Shown: piece by piece, positions 1 through 5,149 of the stretch | How positions within the stretch are numbered: position 1 is the stretch's first letter | Layout: each line of letters begins with the position of its first letter | NCBI GenBank assembly: GCA_035549175.1 | Contig: DASZRL010000039.1 | Location: 1-23,966, forward strand | DNA length: 23,966 nucleotides | DNA from: DASTSN01 sp035549175 | GTDB lineage: Bacteria > Bacteroidota > Bacteroidia > Chitinophagales > Chitinophagaceae | Direction of reading: 5' to 3' | Notes under the pieces: generated by a model | What the model was told of the DNA's origin: nothing | The model's database searches: none | The model's input: only the letters and a program-made list of their open reading frames with translations | Position numbers and translations under genes: made by a program

Positions 1-2
1 TC

Positions 3-854
3 GATTCAACGGCCAAGTTCATCCCTGCGGATACAGTGACACAGACTGTCTACAAAGACACCGGCAGCATTCGGAAAGTCTACGTTGACACCTGCCTTTC
101 CACGCCCGGCCAGCCCGGGGCCGGGACGGGAACCGGCTACACCAGACAGAACCTGCTGGTATCTGCGGATTTTGAAGGTTCTACTCCGTTCAAGCCGTTC
201 TACCCGCTTAACTCGTCCAGCTGCTGCGCATATTCGGTGCAGACAAGCACCACCGTAGCGCACACGGGGGCGCAGTCTACACTATTCACTCTCTACAAGA
301 CGGACCCGATCGTGGGTGCTGGGTATCGCAGTGAGATCGTGCCGCTGTACACGGAAAATGCCGTATATAACGAGCGATGGGTCGGTTTCAGCGTCTACCT
401 TCCCGCGTCTTTCATCAAAGACCCGGCACCGGAGGTTATCCAGCAGGTGCACGCCCAGAACAGCGACAGCCCGCCTTTCGCCATCTGCACCCAGAACGGC
501 AATTGGTGGATCGAGATCAACTACGACGTGAACGGGACCACGAAATACAATAACATCGACCTTGGCATACCCTACAAAACGGGCGTATGGACGAACTGGG
601 TCTATCACGTGAGATTCTCTAAAGGGACCGACGGGCTGGTCGAAGTATGGAAAGACGGCGTCAAGGTATACAGTTACACCGGGCAGACCCAGTACACTAA
701 CCTGACCGCTGGGAATTACTACAAGTTCGGCATTTACAAATGGGGCTGGCAATACCCGACCTGGTTCACGTCAACCAGCACCCAGCGGCAGATATATTAC
801 GATGACATCCGCATCGGTAACGAAAAAGCGACGTACCAGGACGTTGCACCTTAA
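3..854 (+). CDS. Polysaccharide lyase-like protein (heparin lyase I fold), 5' end outside the window
   Basis: The reading frame is open to the left edge, so the gene begins outside the window; the GTG at 36 is only an internal codon. About 270 C-terminal residues are seen. From roughly residue 40 the protein reads as a concanavalin-like beta-jelly roll of the PF14099 polysaccharide lyase type, with the family-typical stretches ERWVGFSVYLP, NWWIEINYD, GVWTNWVYHVRFS, GLVEVWKDGVKV and YYKFGIYKWGW, and a final YYDDIRIG strand. In this family such domains cleave acidic polysaccharides or act as structural jelly rolls. The gene sits directly before a holin-like gene and a lysis cassette, so I infer a phage-borne depolymerase or tail-associated adhesin rather than a host catabolic enzyme. 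Family assignment is fairly secure; substrate and role are inference. Confidence 0.7.
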   Translation, partial: DSTAKFIPADTVTQTVYKDTGSIRKVYVDTCLSTPGQPGAGTGTGYTRQNLLVSADFEGSTPFKPFYPLNSSSCCAYSVQTSTTVAHTGAQSTLFTLYKTDPIVGAGYRSEIVPLYTENAVYNERWVGFSVYLPASFIKDPAPEVIQQVHAQNSDSPPFAICTQNGNWWIEINYDVNGTTKYNNIDLGIPYKTGVWTNWVYHVRFSKGTDGLVEVWKDGVKVYSYTGQTQYTNLTAGNYYKFGIYKWGWQYPTWFTSTSTQRQIYYDDIRIGNEKATYQDVAP

Positions 855-874
855 CCATTTCACCAACTCCCCGT

Positions 875-881
875 AAGGAGG
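875..881 (+). promoter_or_regulatory. Canonical Shine-Dalgarno site of the holin-like gene
   Basis: AAGGAGG lies 8 nt before the ATG at 890. It is a near-perfect anti-SD match. No other gene start in the window shows one, and Bacteroidota as a rule make little use of SD pairing. It fixes the start of the downstream 72-residue protein. Confidence 0.7.
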
Positions 882-889
882 TATAAAAC

Positions 890-1108
890 ATGGATGTAAG
901 AATGGACCATACTAATGACTGGGTAATAGCATTTTTGAGCGGCATGCTCGGCGGAGTGATCAAATTTTTCTCCATGCTCGGCGACGCCTCTTTCCCCTTG
1001 TCCCTGCTGCATGCCGGCATAACCGCCACGGCATGCGGATTCCTGGGGATGGCGGGCAAGGCACTTTACGGGTGGTGTGTACGAACCATTAAAAAAATGA
1101 AGCAATGA
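890..1108 (+). CDS. Holin-like small membrane protein
   Basis: This 72-residue protein has two predicted membrane segments (about residues 11-30 and 37-60) and a short basic tail (RTIKKMKQ). The size, two-helix hairpin and charged C-terminus match the general layout of phage holins, which form pores in the inner membrane so that endolysin can reach the cell wall. It opens a run of tightly packed genes that ends with an endolysin, which supports a lysis role. The start is set by the strong AAGGAGG site 8 nt upstream. Its stop overlaps the next start as ATGA, which implies translational coupling. There is no signature that proves holin activity, so the function is inferred from size, topology and position. 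Confidence 0.6.
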   Translation: MDVRMDHTNDWVIAFLSGMLGGVIKFFSMLGDASFPLSLLHAGITATACGFLGMAGKALYGWCVRTIKKMKQ

Positions 1109-1527
1109 AAAAATACCCCGATTTCTGGTCCGTCCTGCTTGGCTCCGGGCCCCATGGGTTCTTCTTTGGCTACGTGGTCCTCGCCTATATCGGCGCGATC
1201 GGCATGATCGTCATCCTGGCAGCCAACCGGGACAAAACCAGCCCCAATACGCCTGAGCAATGGTCCTGGAAGTTCTTCTGGGCGGACAACGCCCTGCGCT
1301 TCCTGGCGGGCTTTTTCCTCATCCCCCTGTTCGTCCGATTGATATACCAGGAGGTGGGCATGAGTGCCATGATACCCATGTCTATCGGCATCGGCTTCGG
1401 CTTCCAGGGGCTGGCCTATGTAGCCCGCTCCATCGGGCTATTCACAACCAACGCTCTCTCCCAAAGGGTGGCAGGCAAATTAAATCAGCAAAATGACAAC
1501 CAACATCCCCAACCCCCCCAATCTTGA
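1105..1527 (+). CDS. Phage-cassette membrane protein, unknown function
   Basis: This 140-residue protein has three likely membrane helices (about 18-40, 64-82 and 86-106) and a polar C-terminal tail rich in Gln, Asn and Pro (after about residue 120). It starts at an ATG overlapping the stop of the holin-like gene by 4 nt, and its own 3' end overlaps the next gene by 35 nt, so it belongs to the same transcript. I do not recognise a family. In this position it could be a second holin, an antiholin or another membrane factor of the lysis cassette, but nothing in the sequence decides between these. Confidence 0.6.
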   Translation: MKKYPDFWSVLLGSGPHGFFFGYVVLAYIGAIGMIVILAANRDKTSPNTPEQWSWKFFWADNALRFLAGFFLIPLFVRLIYQEVGMSAMIPMSIGIGFGFQGLAYVARSIGLFTTNALSQRVAGKLNQQNDNQHPQPPQS

Positions 1528-2017
1528 ACGGGCCCTGGTGATCATTATCGCCACGATACTGATCGTCGCTATGGCTATCGCCAGCTCCGGGTGCAAGGTG
1601 ATCCGCAGCATCAAAGCCACCCACCGCGACAGCATCGCCACGGCCCGCGTGGATACGGGCCACGTCTCGCGGAGCGAAACGACGGGGCAGATCAACTCCG
1701 ACTGGTGGCGCGAGATCATCAGCTTCCTGCCCAAGGGCAAGGACAGCATCGTTTACCAGGAAAAGACCCTGCAGCCCGTGTATTACACGCAGCCGGTCCA
1801 GATCATCCGCGAAGGGGGCACTCAGCAGCAGGCCATCCAGACCGTCAACTATGACAGCGTCTGGAACGTGCGGTTCAACCAGCTGGAAAAGTCGCTGGAC
1901 GAAAAGATCAGCCATACCAAGTCAACCGGCTTCCCTGGGTGGTGGGTCCCGGCTGCGGTCGGCGTGGTGGTGCTGACGCAATTCATTTTTAGTTACTTCA
2001 AAATCATAAGAAAATGA
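1493..2017 (+). CDS. Candidate unimolecular spanin (N-terminal lipobox, C-terminal TM)
   Basis: This 174-residue protein begins with a hydrophobic segment (about 13-33) ending in A-S-S-G-C, a lipobox-like site with the lipid-accepting cysteine at residue 34. A polar stretch of about 115 residues follows, rich in Gln, Ser and Lys, and then one C-terminal membrane helix (about 150-169) ending with the basic tail KIIRK. Outer-membrane lipid anchor, periplasmic linker and inner-membrane helix is the architecture described for single-chain spanins such as T1 gp11, which complete lysis by fusing the two membranes. It sits among membrane proteins and upstream of an endolysin. Serine at lipobox position -3 is not ideal, so a two-helix membrane protein is the alternative. 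It overlaps the preceding gene by 35 nt and the following one by 4 nt. Confidence 0.6.
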   Translation: MTTNIPNPPNLERALVIIIATILIVAMAIASSGCKVIRSIKATHRDSIATARVDTGHVSRSETTGQINSDWWREIISFLPKGKDSIVYQEKTLQPVYYTQPVQIIREGGTQQQAIQTVNYDSVWNVRFNQLEKSLDEKISHTKSTGFPGWWVPAAVGVVVLTQFIFSYFKIIRK

Positions 2018-2331
2018 AAGACAATTCATTATTTACCAAGATTTTCGGATGGTTCATCACCTTGCTGGTTCTGACCATCGGTGGCTTCTATTACGCCGGC
2101 GCCTTTTTCATCCCCCAGGTCTGCGACATCGACCGCCAGTACTTGTGGTGCCACTTCCACCCGGCAGGGTTCCTCAACTATGCCGGTGCGGTCCTGTTCG
2201 GCATTTTCGTCCTGTTCGTTTCCGGCATCTGGGGCTATGTAGGCCTCGGCTTCACCACTAAAAAAACCGGCCAGATCAGCCTGATCGGATTGATTATAGG
2301 CGTGGTTTCACTGATCCTGTCATTTGCGTGA
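2014..2331 (+). CDS. Phage-cassette three-helix membrane protein, unknown function
   Basis: This 105-residue, strongly hydrophobic protein has likely helices at about 10-32, 54-76 and 87-104. The first loop carries two cysteines (about 37 and 46) and an aromatic-rich stretch; with the N-terminus inside, this loop would face the periplasm, where a disulfide is possible. The ATG overlaps the stop of the spanin-like gene as ATGA, so the two are probably translated together. No family was recognised. A role in lysis or superinfection exclusion is possible from its position only. Confidence 0.55.
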   Translation: MKDNSLFTKIFGWFITLLVLTIGGFYYAGAFFIPQVCDIDRQYLWCHFHPAGFLNYAGAVLFGIFVLFVSGIWGYVGLGFTTKKTGQISLIGLIIGVVSLILSFA

Positions 2332-2353
2332 TTATTAACCAAAAACGTTCATC

Positions 2354-2749
2354 ATGATCTTCGTCCAACTCCTATCCATCGCCTTCGCCGTCTGCCTGTC
2401 CATCCAGCAGCTGCCGGCAATCAATAAGATGACCGACCACGGGGCCAGCAGCATCGACGAGCTGGACCTTCACCTGTTCGGCTGGATCGCCAAGGGCCTG
2501 TTCGTGGTGGCAGTCTCCTGGCACTTCAATACGGCCGGGGATATCGCCGAAGCTGTCGCCATGTCGGCAGCCTGGATATTCCTGATCTGTGACCCCCTAT
2601 TGAACGTCCTGCGGGCCAACCGGCAGCCCTGGTGGTACTTGGGCGACGCCAAAGTAGATACCTGGCTAAAGGCCCTCCTGGGGCAAAAGGCGGGCATTTG
2701 GAAGGCCCTGGCCATGGCCGGGGTAATTATCATCCTAAACGTGCTGTGA
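2354..2749 (+). CDS. Phage-cassette four-helix membrane protein, unknown function
   Basis: This 131-residue protein has about four membrane segments (roughly 1-20, 42-58, 66-88 and 113-131) and ends within the last helix. It starts 22 nt after the previous stop, following an AT-rich leader, and its own stop overlaps the endolysin start as ATGA. Helical pairs with short loops, one of them containing an acidic IDELDLH stretch, resemble small phage membrane proteins, but I recognise no family. Immediate coupling to the endolysin makes it a competing holin candidate alongside the 72-residue protein at 890. Confidence 0.55.
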   Translation: MIFVQLLSIAFAVCLSIQQLPAINKMTDHGASSIDELDLHLFGWIAKGLFVVAVSWHFNTAGDIAEAVAMSAAWIFLICDPLLNVLRANRQPWWYLGDAKVDTWLKALLGQKAGIWKALAMAGVIIILNVL

Positions 2750-3273
2750 TGAACCTACCCGTGATATATAGCTGGCTGGCCTCGGAGCCGGGCCCTAAGA
2801 TGGTGCTGGAGTTCCTGAAAATCTATGGCGTCCGAGAAACGCCGGGGGATGGTGACAACCCGGAGATTTTGGCATGGGCCAGGGAGCTGGGGATCAAAGA
2901 ATATGTCCACGACTCCATTGCGTGGTGTGGGCTGTGCATGGCCATCCTGGCCAGCCGGGCGGGCAAGCCCGTCGTCAAAGATCCCCTATGGGCCGCCAAT
3001 TGGCTCCATTTCGGCAGCCCAGCCACCCAGGCCATGCTGGGCGACGTGTTAGTGTTTGAACGCCCTGGCGGCCACCATGTGGCCCTGTATATCGCCGAGG
3101 ACGACATCAGCTACCATGTCGGAGGCGGCAACCAGTCCGATATGGTGTGCATTACCCGCATTGTCAAGCGACGCTGCATCGGCGTACGGCGGCCGCCCTA
3201 CCAGGTGCAGCCCGCCAATGTGCGCCCCATACAGGTAGGCCCCACGGGGATTATATCGACGAACGAAAGCTGA
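2749..3273 (+). CDS. Endolysin, TIGR02594/CHAP-like cysteine peptidase
   Basis: This 174-residue protein would cleave peptidoglycan cross-bridges or stems using a papain-like Cys-His-Asn triad. Visible elements are AWCG with the presumed nucleophile Cys60, LGDVLVFERPGGHHVALY with the catalytic His at 109 or 110, and GGGNQSD with Asn128, in the order and spacing typical of TIGR02594 proteins of phages. There is no signal peptide, so export would depend on a holin. The ATG at 2749 overlaps the stop of the upstream membrane gene (ATGA). The frame is open further upstream, but that part only shadows the previous gene. It is the last gene of the cassette, and a strong terminator follows about 100 nt later. 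Confidence 0.82.
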   Translation: MNLPVIYSWLASEPGPKMVLEFLKIYGVRETPGDGDNPEILAWARELGIKEYVHDSIAWCGLCMAILASRAGKPVVKDPLWAANWLHFGSPATQAMLGDVLVFERPGGHHVALYIAEDDISYHVGGGNQSDMVCITRIVKRRCIGVRRPPYQVQPANVRPIQVGPTGIISTNES

Positions 3274-3633
3274 ACCGTGTTAGCATTGTTTTGACAGGCG
3301 GGAATGTGGGTTGTAAATAGCTGGTAAACAATCCGGTAAATAGATTGTTTGGATCCTGTCCGGATCACGAAACCTTCGGCAATAGCCGAGGGTTTTTGCT
3401 TTACAGGAGCGGGGCTAAGTTGGTCATTCTAGCGATATCTGTAATAAACCTAGTTCGACGACTGAAGGACTTCAGTTTCTCGGGTTAGATAAGACCCTTG
3501 CCGGAGCACGGTTCAGGGAGATAATCCAATCAGGGTCACCTAGGCTGCATGATCTTGCTATGCGGCCTTCTTACGATTGTCATCCATACCACGGTCTAAA
3601 GTATTACGGCATCGTTTTGGGGTTTTGCCCGTC
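3274..3633. other. Gene-free junction between the phage cassette and the AT-rich patch
   Basis: No open frame of coding character was found in these 360 bases on either strand. The first third carries three hairpins in a row: AAACAATC/GATTGTTT (3326-3350), GATCC/GGATC (3352-3366) and the terminator at 3371. A 7-bp inverted repeat with a 2-nt spacer, ACTGAAG/CTTCAGT, lies at 3461-3476. The rest has many stops in all frames and no tRNA-like cloverleaf that I could fold. It is the likely right boundary of the phage-derived segment, but no attachment-site duplication can be shown within the window. Confidence 0.5.
3371..3399 (+). terminator. Rho-independent terminator after the endolysin
   Basis: The stem AACCTTCGGC / GCCGAGGGTT (3371-3380 with 3385-3394, 10 bp with one T-G wobble) has the tetraloop AATA and runs into a short T tract. 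It would end the phage cassette transcript. Confidence 0.8.
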
Positions 3634-4353
3634 CTATACCGAATATTCCGACCGTTGATTGTTTTTATTCCTGCACAAACTCAGCCAAGTGGCCCAAAAT
3701 AAAAACGGTCCTTCTTTTCTTTGTTCATTGTATTCAAGGTGTACGCTTATCCATTCATCGATATATTTCTGATCCAATAGATTTGCAAATTTACTTTTGA
3801 GATATTGCTTTAGGGGCTCATCGGCATTTTTCAATTCTTCCCAAATCGGTTGACGGTTATTCAGCACATAGACAATATCTTCAAAATCGGAACTGAACCT
3901 ACCCTCATTTTCACCCCGATCCACAAAAGCCTCCAGTTTTGTCGCCAGGAAATAGGGTGCGGAAAATACCCGGATGGATAATCCTGCTTCCGGATTTATC
4001 AGCATAGAATTGGCGAATGCTTCCGGGTACCATTTATTTGAAAACCCCAATATGTCTTCGGATGTTGGCATAACATCAACAGTAATCCCATGGATGGTAT
4101 ACCGACAGATTACGCCTGATTCTACGTCATTGAAGAAACCTTTGCTTCTTAGTTTCTCCTCAATGGCGGCATAATCCCTATAGTGCATTATCTCGACAAC
4201 TATGTCTACGTCATGAGTCGGTCTTGTTTCGGTCTCTGTCCTTGTGGAATAAAGAGAAACGGTTGCTCCTCCGACAAAGACGACTTCCGGGGCCGGTTCC
4301 TATAAAGCCTGATAGACAGCCCTGATCCTGGTTATGTTTTCACGATGACTCAC
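3634..4353 (-). pseudogene. AbiEii-like nucleotidyltransferase broken by an amber codon
   Basis: Read from the GTG at 4353, which overlaps the upstream stop as GTGA, the frame gives 17 codons, a TAG at 4302-4300, then an uninterrupted 221-codon frame to the stop at 3634. The part just after the TAG holds the family's catalytic motif: FVGGATVSLY followed by RPTHDVDIVVE, the GG...DxD signature of AbiEii/MNT-type nucleotidyltransferases. Later, SAPYFLATKLEAFVDRG and FEDIVYVLNNR match the family body. The preceding codons read AVYQAL*EP, so one base change at a glutamine-like codon would explain the lesion. No ATG, GTG or TTG follows the TAG before the ATG at 4188, which lies after the DxD motif, so a restart product would be inactive. 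A sequencing error or amber readthrough are the alternatives. Confidence 0.8.
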
Positions 4354-4844
4354 AGGATAATTTTTTGCAGTTCATCTATGGCAACTTTTAATTCTCTGGT
4401 ACGTCCGACCCTGATTATGTCGATACTCGCGAGCAACTTATATAATAACTCGTCGTGTTTGACGGCTTTAACGACAGTTGGGTACAAAGGCTGAATAGCT
4501 AGCCCCCTCGTGTTCCCATTCTCGTCCGGCCAGGCGTAGTTCATTTCGCTTTTAAATAATCTTGCGTAGAAAGGGTGTGAATGGGCAGTAGGAATGCCGG
4601 TGACCATGGTTCCGGGCACCTGTGGAAAAACATATTGCAGCCCATAACGGATAAATTCCATCAATGACTGCCGATAAACCTTTCGTTTGCTTTCATCAAT
4701 TAGTCTTGCAATGTGGCTTCTGTGTAAGGATTCCGACACCTCGGAAGTGCTTACGGAAAGAGATGCGGCAGGATCCCTGTATTGCCAGTCGGAGGTCGAC
4801 GCTGTCAATATTTTCAGCAGTATCATGATATCTTGGGGGCGCAT
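4350..4844 (-). CDS. HTH protein, presumed antitoxin/regulator partner of the nucleotidyltransferase
   Basis: I chose the ATG at 4844, which gives 164 residues beginning MRPQDIMILLKIL. The frame is open up to 4964, but the longer version would run through the promoter and operator-like repeat at 4867-4914. ATG 4862 is a second option. The N-terminal half contains a helix-turn-helix: SVSTSEVSESLHRSHIARL (about residues 30-48) looks like turn plus recognition helix. The remainder has GLQYVFPQVPGTMVTGIPTA and a C-terminal helical region ending ELQKIIL. Its 3' end overlaps the nucleotidyltransferase gene by 4 nt, the usual arrangement of a type IV-like antitoxin/toxin operon. It is not a textbook AbiEi sequence, so the antitoxin role is inferred from partner and order. 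It appears intact although its partner is broken. Confidence 0.65.
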   Translation of the reverse strand: MRPQDIMILLKILTASTSDWQYRDPAASLSVSTSEVSESLHRSHIARLIDESKRKVYRQSLMEFIRYGLQYVFPQVPGTMVTGIPTAHSHPFYARLFKSEMNYAWPDENGNTRGLAIQPLYPTVVKAVKHDELLYKLLASIDIIRVGRTRELKVAIDELQKIIL

Positions 4845-4866
4845 TCCATTATGGGCTTTCATGGTA

Positions 4867-4914
4867 CAAATAGTGGCAATTGTTTGCTGTTTGCAAATCG
4901 CGATCAGCAAACAA
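4867..4914 (-). promoter_or_regulatory. Promoter with operator-like inverted repeat of the HTH/nucleotidyltransferase pair
   Basis: On the plus strand TTGTTTGCTG (4880-4889) and CAGCAAACAA (4905-4914) form a perfect 10-bp inverted repeat around two abutting 8-bp palindromes that share one base, TTTGCAAA (4890-4897) and ATCGCGAT (4897-4904). On the minus strand TTTG (4897-4894), 19 bp, then ACTATTTG (4874-4867) resembles a Bacteroidota -33/-7 pair. The repeat covers the -33 element, which fits negative autoregulation by the HTH protein. Confidence 0.5.
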
Positions 4915-5014
4915 AATAATTTGATTGGTAAATTATGATTATAAATCAACGTTTTATATGTCATTCCCGCTCCAATTCTTTCCTCAACTAGGTTGAATGC
5001 TGCGGGGATGCCAC

Positions 5015-5077
5015 ATCGGACTCATCAAACCCGGTATACTTCGAGAAGATTTATATTCAGAATACCAAGAGTCCGAT
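5015..5077. repeat. Nested inverted repeat upstream of hutH
   Basis: ATCGGACTC (5015-5023) pairs perfectly with GAGTCCGAT (5069-5077). Inside it GGTATACT (5033-5040) pairs with AGAATACC (5059-5066) with one A-A mismatch, and a small CTTCGAGAAG hairpin sits in the loop. It lies 50 nt upstream of the presumed hutH -7 element. It could be a regulator-binding site, the remains of a small mobile element, or a structured RNA; the sequence does not decide. Confidence 0.5.
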
Positions 5078-5102
5078 AAGGTTGCCGGGTAAGGGCTCCT
5101 GA

Positions 5103-5134
5103 TTTTTACATGTGGGGCCAATACGGTACTTTTG
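5103..5134 (+). promoter_or_regulatory. hutH promoter
   Basis: TACTTTTG (5127-5134) is an exact match to the Bacteroidota -7 consensus TAnnTTTG, with a T-rich -33-like stretch (TTTTTAC, 5103-5109) about 19 nt upstream. Transcription would start just before the ATG at 5150, giving a very short leader and excluding the TTG at 5132 as the start codon. Confidence 0.55.
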
Positions 5135-5149
5135 AAACTAACAACTGTT

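Noticed and set aside
2632..2748. Upstream extension of the endolysin frame
   Set aside because: It overlaps the end of the preceding membrane protein in another frame, and the family starts at the ATG at 2749, which forms the ATGA joint.
3401..3633. Possible tRNA or tRNA fragment serving as attachment site
   Set aside because: A GTTCGAC string at 3453 resembles a T-loop, but no acceptor, D or anticodon arms could be folded around it.
4845..4964. N-terminal extension of the HTH protein
   Set aside because: It would run through the promoter-like element and the inverted repeat, and a hydrophobic, Cys-containing leader does not fit an HTH regulator.
5015..5077. hut leader riboswitch
   Set aside because: The structure lies upstream of the best -7 element of hutH, no T tract or SD-masking arm follows, and it resembles no riboswitch class that I know.
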